The notes: a model not told the origin generated them from the sequence alone. Shown: positions 34,913-43,108, counted from the stretch's first letter. The stretch: 64,000 nt of DNA from Clostridiales bacterium (GCA_004557125.1 SFET01000025.1:1-64000), one strand, 5' to 3'. Numbers and translations: made by a program.

Positions 34913-36753
34913 TCGGACGGCTCATATCGGGCCGGTATCGCATCGAAGCTGTCGTCGGTACGGGCGGAATGGCCGTCGTATACCGCGCCCTGGATTTACA
35001 GGAGAATAGAACCGTCGCCATCAAGGTGCTGCGGCCGGAGTACGAATCCGACATGGAATTCGTGCGCCGCTTCGGCCGCGAGGCGGAGGCCGCCGCGAAG
35101 ATGTCCCACGAGAACATCGTCAATCTGCTGGACGTGGGCATCGAGGGCGAGATGCGCTACATCGTCATGGAGTATGTGGACGGTCAGACCCTCAAGGAGA
35201 TGATCCGCGACGAGGGCCGCATCCACCCGGACGTGGCGCTGCGCATGACGATCCGCATCCTGGCGGCGGTGGACCATGCCCATCGCAACGGCATCGTGCA
35301 CCGGGACATCAAGCCCCAGAACATCCTGGTGGACAAGCAGGGCCGGGTGAAGGTGGCCGACTTCGGCATCGCCCGCCTGAAGGCGAGCCAGACCACCAAG
35401 CTCGATCCCAATGGCGCCGCCATGGGCAGCGTGCACTATCTCTCGCCGGAGCAGGCCCGGGGCGAGGTGGCCGACGAGCAGAGCGACCTCTATTCCGTGG
35501 GCGTGGTGCTGTATGAGATGCTCACCGGCCACGTGCCCTTCGACGGCGATACCACCATCTCCGTGGCGCTCAAGCACGTCTCCGAGCAGCCGGCCTCCAT
35601 GCGCAGCCGCAATTCCCACATCTCCAAGGCGTTGGACGAGGTGGTGATGCGCGCGCTGTGCAAGGACAAGCAGCGCCGCTATCAGACCGCAGCGGAGATG
35701 GCTGCGGATCTGCGCATGACCATCTCCCATCCCAAGGGCGGCTTTGTGCGCTATCCCAAGCGCGAGGAGGGCGCGAACGAGTCTGCGCAGAAGGAGGATA
35801 ACAAGCGGCATGCGCAGCCGCCGAAGCCGCGCCGGAAGCGCCTGCTCCGGATTCTGCTGATCGCGGGCGTGGTGCTTTTGCTCTGCGGGCTGATTCTGCT
35901 GGGCTTTGTGCTGCGGGATTATTATGCCACCGTGGAGATGCCCAATCTGATCGGCGAGCGTGAGGAGGTCGCTGTGGAGGCGATGGGCGCGCTGGGCATC
36001 GAGCCCACCGTGGTGAATGCGTACAGCGACGACTATGCCGCTGGGACGGTGATGCTGCAATCCCGCGAGGCCGGAGAGGCGCTGCAGCGGAATGCAAAGC
36101 TCACGCTGACGGTGAGCCTGGGCAGCCAGTGGTACTATCTGGAGGATCTCACCGGCCGCAGCTGCGACGATGCGCTTGCGGCGCTGGACGAGGCCGGCGT
36201 GCGAACGGTGGAGGTCAGCTATGTGCAGAGCGACCTCGCGGTGGGCACGGTGGTTTCCATGAATCTGAACCCCGGCTGGGTCTCCCGGGACGCGGCGGTG
36301 GTTCTGAAGGTGAGCGGCCAGAGCGTGTCCGTGCCGTCGCTGTCGGGACTGACGCTGGAGGGCGCGCAGGCGGTGATCGAGGCCGAGGGCCTGGTGCTGG
36401 GCACGGTGAGCGAGGGCGAATCCGCCGACGCGAGGTCCGGCGCGGTGATCGCCCAGAGCATCGCCCCCTACACCCAGGTGCTCACGGGCACGGCGGTGGA
36501 TCTGACCCTGTGCCGCGCGCAGGAGATCCGGTATGCGCCGGATGCTCCGTTGACCGTGGTGGTGCCGCTGAACAATCTGAACGTGGCAGTGACGCTGGTT
36601 TCGCCGTCGGGCGTGAGCCTGCAGGTCTACGCCGAGGTGCTGCCGGTGGGCACGCATGCGGTGAATCTGACCAGCACGGAGAGCGGGCTGCACCAGGTGT
36701 ACATCTATATGGACGACGTGCTCTGTGAGAGCATACAAGTGGAATTCAACTAG
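34909..36753 (+). CDS. prkC: PASTA-domain serine/threonine kinase PrkC/Stk
   Basis: A 614-residue transmembrane kinase sensing cell-wall fragments. The kinase domain (about 10-270) has VVGTGGMAVVYRA, invariant Lys in AIKVLRPE, catalytic HRDIKPQN, DFG as ADFGIAR, and SVHYLSPEQARG. A basic linker, one membrane helix (about 308-330), and three extracellular PASTA repeats follow (beginning near TVEMPNLIG, WYYLEDLTG, VSVPSLSGL), then a 70-residue C-terminal domain. It probably tunes growth, wall synthesis and, in spore formers, germination. Confidence 0.95.
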   Translation: MIGRLISGRYRIEAVVGTGGMAVVYRALDLQENRTVAIKVLRPEYESDMEFVRRFGREAEAAAKMSHENIVNLLDVGIEGEMRYIVMEYVDGQTLKEMIRDEGRIHPDVALRMTIRILAAVDHAHRNGIVHRDIKPQNILVDKQGRVKVADFGIARLKASQTTKLDPNGAAMGSVHYLSPEQARGEVADEQSDLYSVGVVLYEMLTGHVPFDGDTTISVALKHVSEQPASMRSRNSHISKALDEVVMRALCKDKQRRYQTAAEMAADLRMTISHPKGGFVRYPKREEGANESAQKEDNKRHAQPPKPRRKRLLRILLIAGVVLLLCGLILLGFVLRDYYATVEMPNLIGEREEVAVEAMGALGIEPTVVNAYSDDYAAGTVMLQSREAGEALQRNAKLTLTVSLGSQWYYLEDLTGRSCDDALAALDEAGVRTVEVSYVQSDLAVGTVVSMNLNPGWVSRDAAVVLKVSGQSVSVPSLSGLTLEGAQAVIEAEGLVLGTVSEGESADARSGAVIAQSIAPYTQVLTGTAVDLTLCRAQEIRYAPDAPLTVVVPLNNLNVAVTLVSPSGVSLQVYAEVLPVGTHAVNLTSTESGLHQVYIYMDDVLCESIQVEFN

Positions 36754-36769
36754 AACCGGAGGGGAGCGT

Positions 36770-37648
36770 TTGCAGGGAACGATTTTGCGGGGCATCGGCG
36801 GCTTCTACACCGTCCTTGACGATGCGGGCGAGGAGTACACGCTGCGCGCGCAGCGGAAGCTGCGCCGCGAGCACATGAAGCCCAAGGTGGGCGACCGCGT
36901 GGAGATGACGCCCGGCACGGGCGAGGAGGACGGCTGGCTGCAGGCGATCCTGCCGCGCCGCAACGAGCTGGACCGGCCGCCGGTGGCGAACATCGATCGG
37001 ATCGTGATCGTCGCTGCGGCGGCTGCGCCGGAGGCCGACCTGAGCCTGGTGGATCGCATGATCCTCACAGCCCGGCGGCGGGGCATCGCGCCCATGCTGG
37101 TGGTCAGCAAGTGCGAGCTGGATCCCGCGCGTGCGGGGGAGATCGTGCATCAGTACCGCGGCGCGCAGGTGAACGCCATGTACGTCTCGGCGCGCACCGG
37201 CGAAAACGTGGATGCGCTGCGGGATGCGCTCAAAGGCAGCGTGCATGCACTGGCGGGACAGAGTGGTGCGGGCAAGTCGTCGCTGATCAACGCGCTGTAC
37301 CGCCTGGAGCTGGAGACCGGCGATCTGTCGGAGAAGATCGAGCGCGGCAAGAACACCACGCGGCGCTCGGAGCTGATTCCGCTGCCGGGCGGCGGCATGG
37401 TGTTGGACACCCCGGGCTTCAGCCTGCTGGACGGCGAGCTGTTCGATCCGGTGGAGCTGCAGGACAGCTACCCGGAATTTGAACCCTACCTGGGAAGCTG
37501 CTACTTTCAGCCCTGCTACCACGCCACCGAGCCCAAGTGCGGCGTGCGGCAGGCGGTGGAGGCGGGCGAGATCGACGAAATGCGGCACCGCAGGTATGTG
37601 GAGCTGCTGGAGGACATGAAACAGAAGTGGAGGGAACGCTATGATTAA
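36770..37648 (+). CDS. rsgA: ribosome small subunit-dependent GTPase RsgA
   Basis: A 292-residue circularly permuted GTPase for 30S maturation. It has an OB fold (residues 1-70), G4-like VSKCELD, the P-loop GQSGAGKSSLINAL after it, G3 DTPGFSLL, and a zinc finger CYFQPCYHATEPKC. The start is TTG 36770: GGAGGGG lies six bases upstream and the protein family begins at this point. The rsgA stop overlaps the rpe start. Confidence 0.95.
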   Translation: MQGTILRGIGGFYTVLDDAGEEYTLRAQRKLRREHMKPKVGDRVEMTPGTGEEDGWLQAILPRRNELDRPPVANIDRIVIVAAAAAPEADLSLVDRMILTARRRGIAPMLVVSKCELDPARAGEIVHQYRGAQVNAMYVSARTGENVDALRDALKGSVHALAGQSGAGKSSLINALYRLELETGDLSEKIERGKNTTRRSELIPLPGGGMVLDTPGFSLLDGELFDPVELQDSYPEFEPYLGSCYFQPCYHATEPKCGVRQAVEAGEIDEMRHRRYVELLEDMKQKWRERYD

Positions 37649-38303
37649 GCTGGCGCCGTCGCTGCTTGCGGCGGATTTTCTGAAGATCGGTACGGAGATT
37701 GAGCGCATGGCCGAGGCCGGTGCGGACTATCTGCACTACGACGTGATGGACGGCAACTTCGTGCCGAACATCTCCTTCGGTCAGGGCATCCTGAAGTTTG
37801 CGGCGAAGTGCTCGCTGCCGGTGGACGCCCACCTGATGATCGCCAACCCCGAGAAGTATGTGGAGGAGTTCGTCGCGGCGGGCGCAAAGATCGTCACCGT
37901 GCACGCCGAGGCCACCAACCATCTGCACCGCGTGCTCCAGCAGATTCGCTCGGCCGGTGCGCTGGCGGGCGTTGCGCTGAACCCGGCGACCAGCCCGGAT
38001 TGCCTGCGGTACGTGCTGGGCGACTTCGATCTGGCGCTGGTGATGAGCGTCAACCCCGGCTTCGGCGGACAGAAGATGATCCCCGCCACCATTCACAAGG
38101 TGGGTGAGATTCGCCGGATGCTGGACGAGGCCGGCTGCGACGCGCTGATCGAGGTGGACGGCGGCCTGAACACCACCACCTGCGTACCATTCATCGAGCA
38201 GGGCATGACCATGATGGTGGCGGGCAGCGCACTCTACGGCGCGCCGGATGCGAAGGCCTTCATCGACGAGGTGCGCGCGGTGGATGCAAGGATCCACGGC
38301 TGA
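37641..38303 (+). CDS. rpe: ribulose-phosphate 3-epimerase
   Basis: A 220-residue TIM-barrel enzyme interconverting ribulose-5-phosphate and xylulose-5-phosphate. Signature residues are LAPSLLAADF, HYDVMDGNFVPN, HLMI, HAEA, MSVNPGFGGQKM, EVDGGL and VAGSALYG. It overlaps rsgA by 8 bases and closes the conserved series. Confidence 0.96.
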   Translation: MIKLAPSLLAADFLKIGTEIERMAEAGADYLHYDVMDGNFVPNISFGQGILKFAAKCSLPVDAHLMIANPEKYVEEFVAAGAKIVTVHAEATNHLHRVLQQIRSAGALAGVALNPATSPDCLRYVLGDFDLALVMSVNPGFGGQKMIPATIHKVGEIRRMLDEAGCDALIEVDGGLNTTTCVPFIEQGMTMMVAGSALYGAPDAKAFIDEVRAVDARIHG

Positions 38304-38346
38304 CCGCGATTTCACATCAATCCACATCCCATATGGAACTTCACAT

Positions 38347-38389
38347 CGCTCCTTTGCGTCTATGTTGCAGAAATTGACGCAAAGGAGCG
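38347..38389 (+). promoter_or_regulatory. Shine-Dalgarno-sequestering hairpin before the serpin gene
   Basis: A perfect 14-bp inverted repeat: CGCTCCTTTGCGTC (38347-38360) and GACGCAAAGGAGCG (38376-38389) with a 15-base loop. The right arm contains the AAAGGAG ribosome site that lies nine bases before the serpin ATG, so the folded mRNA hides it. No T-run follows, which argues against a terminator for rpe. Confidence 0.7.
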
Positions 38390-38396
38390 TGTTCTT

Positions 38397-39536
38397 ATGA
38401 AGAAATTTTTTTCCATACTGCTGTGCCTGGTGCTGCTGGGCTGTGCTGCGCTGGCGGAGCCGGTCGCGGAGGAACCCTCATCCACAGTGGGGGAGAAGCT
38501 GGGCTTTGCGCTGCTGAAGGAGCTGTATGCCGGAGGCGGCAACGTGATGCTGTCCCCCGCGAGCCTGGCCCTGGCGCTGGGCATGGCCGCCGAGGGCGCG
38601 TCGGGGGAGACGCTTGAACAGATTCAGACCGCGCTGGGCGTGGAGGATCTGTCCGGTCTGTCCGGCATGGTTCCCGGGGAGATTTCTTCCGCCAACGCCG
38701 CCTTCGCGGCCCAGGGCCTTCCGCTGAAGGGAGCTTACGTCGATCGCCTGAGCGAGGCCTATGGCGCGGAGTGGTTCGAGCTGGACGCGGATGTGGTGGA
38801 GAAGGTCAACGCCTGGGTGGCGGAGCACACCGACGGCCTGATCGACCGGCTGCTCAGCGAAGCTCCCGATCCGCAGACCGGACTGATTCTCATCAACGCC
38901 ATCGCCATGGACGCGAAGTGGGAGAAGGCCTTCGAGGCGTACAACACCATTGAGGATACCTTCCATGCAGGCCAGGGCGACGTGACCGTGGAGATGATGT
39001 ACCAGCAGGATTTCTTCGATTATATGGAGAAGGACGGCGTGCAGATCATCCGCCTGCCCTATGAAGGCGGCAAGCTGGAGATGTGGATCGCGCTGCCCGG
39101 CGAGGGCGCGGAGATGGGCGGCCTGCTGGACGTGCTGGCGGCGCAGGGCACGGCCTGGCTGACCGAGGGCGCAGAGGAGCGCGAGGTGGATCTGTACCTG
39201 CCGAAGTTCGACCTGACGACGGAGAATTGCCTCTCCGATGCGCTGAAGGCGCTGGGTCTGGAGGCTCCCTTCGGAAGCGATGCGGATTTCTCCGGCATCT
39301 CGGAGGTGCCTTTGAAGATCGATGAGATTCTGCAGAAGGTGCGCGTGCAGCTGGACGAGGAGGGCACCAAGGCGGCTGCGGCAACGGCGATCGTCGTGGC
39401 CTGCATGGCGCTGCCCCAGCCGGAGGAAACGGTGGAGATGCGCGTGGATCGTCCCTTCGCCTTCGTGATTGCGGATGGGGAGAGCGGCAGCGTGTGCTTC
39501 GCGGGCGCGATTGAAAACCCGGTGGCAGACCGCTGA
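38397..39536 (+). CDS. secreted serpin (serine protease inhibitor)
   Basis: A 379-residue serpin. Residues 1-20 are a signal peptide (lipobox-like LLGCAALAE is possible). The shutter segment NVMLSPASLALALGMAAEGA and NAIAMDAKWEKAF are conserved. The reactive-loop hinge is EEGTKAAAATAIVV, with small residues that mark an inhibitory serpin. Counting from the hinge, P1-P1' falls near Met-Ala in ACMALPQ, suggesting elastase- or chymotrypsin-like target proteases. The breach/gate motif RPFAFVIAD follows. It is probably extracellular and may block host or rival proteases. Confidence 0.94.
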   Translation: MKKFFSILLCLVLLGCAALAEPVAEEPSSTVGEKLGFALLKELYAGGGNVMLSPASLALALGMAAEGASGETLEQIQTALGVEDLSGLSGMVPGEISSANAAFAAQGLPLKGAYVDRLSEAYGAEWFELDADVVEKVNAWVAEHTDGLIDRLLSEAPDPQTGLILINAIAMDAKWEKAFEAYNTIEDTFHAGQGDVTVEMMYQQDFFDYMEKDGVQIIRLPYEGGKLEMWIALPGEGAEMGGLLDVLAAQGTAWLTEGAEEREVDLYLPKFDLTTENCLSDALKALGLEAPFGSDADFSGISEVPLKIDEILQKVRVQLDEEGTKAAAATAIVVACMALPQPEETVEMRVDRPFAFVIADGESGSVCFAGAIENPVADR

Positions 39537-39552
39537 TAAAGCCCACAACCGC

Positions 39553-39592
39553 AAAAATGCCAACTGATTTATGGATATTGGTTGGCATTTTT
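39553..39592 (+). terminator. terminator of the serpin gene
   Basis: AAAAATGCCAAC (39553-39564) and GTTGGCATTTTT (39581-39592), perfect 12 bp with A/T ends on both sides, so it can work on either strand. Confidence 0.88.
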
Positions 39593-39709
39593 GCTTACTG
39601 TGTCAGCTGCGGCTGCAAATTGCGGTCACTTACTTCTGTGTAGGCTCCCTTATTCACAGCCTTGCTTCCTTGTCTTGAACGCACCGAAACCGAAGCGCAT
39701 TGACGCACT

Positions 39710-39737
39710 GGCCGCTCTGCAATGCTTTGCAGCGGCC
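39710..39737. repeat. hairpin adjoining the three-way-junction elements
   Basis: GGCCG (39710-39714) pairs with CGGCC (39733-39737), a CT bulge, then CTGCAA (39717-39722) with TTGCAG (39727-39732), loop TGCT. It abuts element A without a gap. Confidence 0.55.
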
Positions 39738-39807
39738 AGCAGCGCGCCGTGGAATCCAAAGGATTCCCGGCGGCTGGTCGCAACCCGCTTCGCGGGGAGT
39801 GACTGCT
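39738..39807. repeat. three-way-junction element, copy A
   Basis: Closing stem AGCAG (39738-39742) with CTGCT (39803-39807). Arm 1: GCCG-T-GGAATCC, loop AAA, GGATTCC-CGGC (39746-39771). Linker GGCTG. Arm 2: GTCGC (39777-39781) with GTGAC (39799-39803, one G-T pair), inside it CCCGC-TTC-GCGGG (39784-39796). Copy B has the same plan with different bases in the stems. Confidence 0.6.
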
Positions 39808-39821
39808 ATTGCGCAGGTTTC

Positions 39822-39897
39822 GGCAGCACCGGGCTGGAATCCGAAGGATTCGCCCGGGCTGGTCGCGCTTGCCGAAGGCAGTGGCGCGACTGCTGCC
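39822..39897. repeat. three-way-junction element, copy B
   Basis: Closing stem GGCAGCA (39822-39828) with TGCTGCC (39891-39897). Arm 1: CCGGGC-TG-GAATCC, loop GAA, GGATTC-GCCCGG (39829-39857). Linker GCTG. Arm 2: GTCGCGC (39862-39868) with GCGCGAC (39884-39890), inside it TGCC-GAA-GGCA (39870-39880). Compared with copy A, several stem pairs change on both sides while pairing is kept. Confidence 0.6.
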
Positions 39898-39983
39898 AGT
39901 CTTTCTCAACGCTCTGGTATATAATGCAAAAAATCGTCCCCGGATTAACACAAGAAAGTCGGAATTTAACGAAAACATACTGG

Positions 39984-40011
39984 TTGAAAAGCACCAAAAA
40001 AATTATAATAT
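39984..40011 (+). promoter_or_regulatory. probable promoter of pyrR-permease
   Basis: TTGAAA (39984-39989) with either TAATAT (40006-40011, 16-base spacer) or TATAAT (40004-40009, 14-base spacer). The second TATAAT at 39920 lacks a good -35. The assignment is moderate. Confidence 0.5.
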
Positions 40012-40036
40012 CCTGTCGAAAGGGTTCCTTTAACTC

Positions 40037-40050
40037 GATCCCGTGAGGTC
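40037..40050 (+). promoter_or_regulatory. PyrR-binding loop (anti-antiterminator)
   Basis: GATCCCGTGAGGTC matches the conserved PyrR-binding loop pattern (ATCCNGNGAGGY) of pyr mRNA leaders. With UMP bound, PyrR would hold this structure and favour the terminator at 40086-40114. It lies about 30 bases after the predicted transcription start and 130 bases before pyrR. Confidence 0.75.
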
Positions 40051-40085
40051 GGCAAGGCGCTCGGACGACGCGACACGTATGCATG

Positions 40086-40114
40086 TCCCTGCCCGTTGCC
40101 GGCAGGGATTTTTT
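40086..40114 (+). terminator. attenuator terminator in the pyrR leader
   Basis: TCCCTGCC (40086-40093) pairs with GGCAGGGA (40101-40108), followed by six T. It sits between the PyrR-binding loop and the pyrR start, so it is a regulated terminator. Confidence 0.85.
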
Positions 40115-40181
40115 CGTGGGCACAGAGCGAAGCGGCGGATCCGGGGTGGGACGCCGGGCGCATTGAAGCGAGGTGAGCCGC

Positions 40182-40718
40182 ATGCAGAAGAAGAACCAGA
40201 TCATGGACGCACGCCAGGTGCAGCGCACGATCACGCGCATGGCGCACGAGATCATTGAGCGCAACAAGGGCGTGGAGGACGTGGTTCTGGTGGGCATCTG
40301 CAGGCGCGGCGAGCCCATCGCAAGGATGCTCGCGGAGGCGATTCTGCGCGTGGAGGGCGCGCAGGTGCCGGTCGGGTCGGTGGACATCACCTTCTACCGG
40401 GACGATCTAACGCACATTTCCAAGGAACCCACCCTCAACCGGACGGACATTCCCTTCGACGTGGATGGGAAGACCGTGGTGCTGGTGGACGATGTGCTCT
40501 ACACCGGCCGGACCGCGCGCGCAGCCATGGATGCCCTGATGGATCTGGGCCGCGCAAAGCGGATTCAGCTGGCGGTGCTCATCGACCGCGGCCATCGGGA
40601 GCTGCCCATTCGCGCCGACTTCGCGGGCAAGAACGTTCCCACCGCGCAGACGGAGTTCATCCGGGTGAACATGCCGGGCATCGACGAGGACGAGAGCGTC
40701 TGGCTCTGTGACCGGTGA
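40182..40718 (+). CDS. pyrR: PyrR: pyr operon regulator / uracil phosphoribosyltransferase
   Basis: A 178-residue RNA-binding attenuator protein with UPRTase activity. It has VGICRRGEPIARML, the RNA-binding basic face, and the PRPP-binding loop VVLVDDVLYTGRTARAAMDAL. ATG 40182 is chosen because GAGGTGA ends five bases before it; the GTG at 40173 overlaps that site. The leader carries its own binding loop, so it is autoregulated by UMP/UTP. The permease follows. Confidence 0.95.
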   Translation: MQKKNQIMDARQVQRTITRMAHEIIERNKGVEDVVLVGICRRGEPIARMLAEAILRVEGAQVPVGSVDITFYRDDLTHISKEPTLNRTDIPFDVDGKTVVLVDDVLYTGRTARAAMDALMDLGRAKRIQLAVLIDRGHRELPIRADFAGKNVPTAQTEFIRVNMPGIDEDESVWLCDR

Positions 40719-40751
40719 CGGTTTGGGACCAAATTAGGGGAGGAAAATTTC

Positions 40752-42074
40752 ATGTCTGAAAATGGTATCCGCGATGCGAGAACCCTTGGAACCCCGAAGA
40801 TGCTGCTGCTGGGTTTCCAGCACATGTTTGCCATGTTTGGCGCAACCGTGCTGGTTCCGGTGCTCACCGGCCTGCCGGTGTCCGCGACCCTGCTGTTCGC
40901 CGGCCTGGGCACGCTGCTGTTCCACTTCCTGACCAAGGGCAAGGTTCCGGCCTTCCTGGGCTCCTCCTTCGCCTTCATCGGCGGCTACGCCGCCGTGTGC
41001 GCCCTGTTTGACAACGTCGAGGGCATGAACTGGATCCCCTACGCCGGCGTCGGCGTGATCTGCGCGGGCCTGCTGTACGTGGTGCTCTCCGCGCTGTTCA
41101 AGGCCTTCGGCACTTCCCGCGTCATGCGCTTCTTCCCGCCGATCGTCACCGGACCGGTCATCATCTGCATCGGCATGTCCCTGGCCAACTCCGCCATCAA
41201 CAACTGCCAGGCCAACTGGTGGATCGCCCTGCTGGCCATCGCCATCGTGGTGGTCTGCAACATCTGGGGCAAGGGCATGATCAAGATCATCCCGATCCTG
41301 CTGGGCGTGGTCGGCTCCTACGTGGTCGCCGCCATCTTCGGCCAGGTGGACTTCACCGCCGTGAAGGAAGCTGCCTGGATCGGCCTGCCCTTCCAGTGGA
41401 AGGACACCGTGTTCTCCCTGTTCCAGGGCTGTGACGGCGGCCTGCTGGTCTCCTCCATCGCCATCATGATGCCCATCGCGCTGGCGACCATGGTGGAGCA
41501 CATCGGCGACATGTGCGCCATCTCCTCCACCGTCGGCGAGAACTTCGTCGCCGACCCCGGCCTGCACCGCACCCTGCTGGGCGACGGCTGCGCCACCGCG
41601 CTGGCCGCTGCCTTCGGCGCTCCCGCAAACACCACCTACGGCGAGAACACCGGCGTGCTTGCGCTGACCAAGGTCTACGATCCCCGCGTCATCCGCATCG
41701 CAGCCGTGCTGGCCGTGATCTTCGCCTTCTGCCCGAAGTTTGAGGCCCTGATTGCCTGCATGCCCACCGCCACCATCGGCGGCGTGTCCCTGATCCTCTA
41801 CGGCATGATCTCCGCCGTCGGCGTGCGCAACGTCGTGGAAAACCAAGTGGACTTCACCAAGAACCGCAACATCATCATCGCCGCGCTGATCATGGGCCTG
41901 TCCCTGGGCATCACCTTCTCCAGCGTCGGCAAGATCGTGCTCGGCCCCATCAGCCTGTCCGGTCTGGCCGTCGGCGCGCTGGTTGGCATCATCCTCAACG
42001 CCATCCTGCCCGGCAACGACTACGTGTTCGGCTCCAACGATCAGGGCGACAAGTCCGTCAACTTCAAGGTCTGA
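40752..42074 (+). CDS. uraA: uracil/xanthine permease (NCS2 family), uracil permease
   Basis: A 440-residue polytopic transporter with 14 expected helices. It has FQHMFAMFGATVLVPVLTG at the start, GSSFAFI, the NCS2 signature NTTYGENTGVLALTKVYDPR (substrate Glu), and GTFSS replaced by ITFSSVGK. Its place in the PyrR-controlled operon indicates uracil uptake. GGGGAGG precedes the ATG. No de novo pyr genes are in the window, so this operon is for salvage. Confidence 0.94.
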   Translation: MSENGIRDARTLGTPKMLLLGFQHMFAMFGATVLVPVLTGLPVSATLLFAGLGTLLFHFLTKGKVPAFLGSSFAFIGGYAAVCALFDNVEGMNWIPYAGVGVICAGLLYVVLSALFKAFGTSRVMRFFPPIVTGPVIICIGMSLANSAINNCQANWWIALLAIAIVVVCNIWGKGMIKIIPILLGVVGSYVVAAIFGQVDFTAVKEAAWIGLPFQWKDTVFSLFQGCDGGLLVSSIAIMMPIALATMVEHIGDMCAISSTVGENFVADPGLHRTLLGDGCATALAAAFGAPANTTYGENTGVLALTKVYDPRVIRIAAVLAVIFAFCPKFEALIACMPTATIGGVSLILYGMISAVGVRNVVENQVDFTKNRNIIIAALIMGLSLGITFSSVGKIVLGPISLSGLAVGALVGIILNAILPGNDYVFGSNDQGDKSVNFKV

Positions 42075-42089
42075 TTTACAGATCAATAT

Positions 42090-42123
42090 GGCCCGGATAT
42101 CCGCATGGATGTCCGGGCCTTTT
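42090..42123 (+). terminator. terminator of the pyrR-permease operon
   Basis: GGCCCGGATATCC (42090-42102) pairs with GGATGTCCGGGCC (42107-42119, one G-T pair), loop GCAT, then TTTT. Confidence 0.9.
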
Positions 42124-42129
42124 GCGTCC

Positions 42130-43104
42130 TCACGGGAACTCGAACAGGTCGATCTGATACGGCCCCTGCGGGCCGCCGGAGGCCGTGCAGCGGTAGTACA
42201 GCGGCGCAACCCGCGCAAGGTTTCCGCCCTCCAGGCGCAACAGTCCCACGCAGGGCCGGGAATCCGGCGGCGCATACTTCATCTCCACGCACAGATCGCA
42301 GGCCTCCCGCAGGCGATCTGTGGAGAAGTTGCGGCGCAGCGCCGGGGCAAGGTAGCCCTCCGCTTCGGCATCGAGCCCCGCCAGCGCGGCCTCCACCGCG
42401 GCCATGGCGGTCTGCACCGGGGTCTGGGGCCAGCGCGGCGCGCCCTGGGCCCAGGCGGACTGGGAGGAGAGCAGCTGCAAGCCCTCGCCCGTCAGCTGCC
42501 AGGTCTCCAGCGCGGCGTGGCCCACAGTGTCGCCCGGCGCGACGATGGCCCGGATGCGCCCGTCGCCCTCCAGATCGATCTGCCGCGCGCGCAAAAAGCC
42601 GGTCTCCCCGCGAAAATCCGGGTCCATTGACAGCAGATACATGCCCTCCGACGCGCGTCCCAGCAGGATCGCCCCCTCGGGCAGGAGGTGCGGCTCGGGA
42701 AGCTCTGCGCCGTCGGGCAGCGTACACAGCGCCCGTCCGTCGCAGCTCAGGCGCGGCGGCAGGCCCTCCAGACGGAATTCGTGCCCGGAGGGGGAGAAAG
42801 TGCGCGGCGGTTGGGCGCGCGGCTCCGGCAGCAGCTCCAGCTCCGTCACATTTCCCGGCCAGAGCACGGCGCGCACATCCTCCGCCGACTCCACAGATTC
42901 CTGAAGGGGCGCGCCGCCGGAGAACACGATCCGCCGAGTCATGGCTTCGCAGGCGCGCGTGAGCGGACGGTAGTCCAGGTAGAGCGCGCCGGTGGGGCAC
43001 ACCGGCCGTAGCAGGGGCTGCGCCCTGGAGACCTCACCGGAAAAGCGGCCGTTGATGTAGATGATGCCCGGATGCGGCGCGGTGACCGCCAGCATTGGCT
43101 GCAT
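42130..43104 (-). CDS. hypothetical protein downstream of gerW
   Basis: A 324-residue acidic protein with no membrane helix or signal peptide. I do not recognise a family. The first part (TAPHPGIIYINGRFSGEV, then PTGALYLDYRPL) looks beta-rich, and a repeated GxxxLxR pattern runs through the middle; the end resembles a tetratricopeptide-free helical domain. GGGAGGGG before ATG 43104 fixes the start, although the frame is open to 43140. That ribosome site is the 3' arm of a 12-bp inverted repeat. It is the third gene of the minus-strand DUF2953-gerW group. Confidence 0.65.
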   Translation of the reverse strand: MQPMLAVTAPHPGIIYINGRFSGEVSRAQPLLRPVCPTGALYLDYRPLTRACEAMTRRIVFSGGAPLQESVESAEDVRAVLWPGNVTELELLPEPRAQPPRTFSPSGHEFRLEGLPPRLSCDGRALCTLPDGAELPEPHLLPEGAILLGRASEGMYLLSMDPDFRGETGFLRARQIDLEGDGRIRAIVAPGDTVGHAALETWQLTGEGLQLLSSQSAWAQGAPRWPQTPVQTAMAAVEAALAGLDAEAEGYLAPALRRNFSTDRLREACDLCVEMKYAPPDSRPCVGLLRLEGGNLARVAPLYYRCTASGGPQGPYQIDLFEFP

Positions 43105-43108
43105 GCAA

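Larger units (their letters stand above)
39593..40036. other. 444-base non-coding region rich in hairpins
   Basis: No supported gene. It contains the hairpin at 39710-39737, two tandem three-way-junction elements (39738-39807 and 39822-39897) and an AT-rich promoter area before the pyr leader (TATAAT at 39920-39925 and 40004-40009). The first 115 bases show nothing notable. Confidence 0.6.

Noticed and set aside
39593..40036. Short open frames in the serpin-pyrR gap
   Set aside because: They run through the paired elements, lack ribosome sites and have no domain; the region is better explained by structure.
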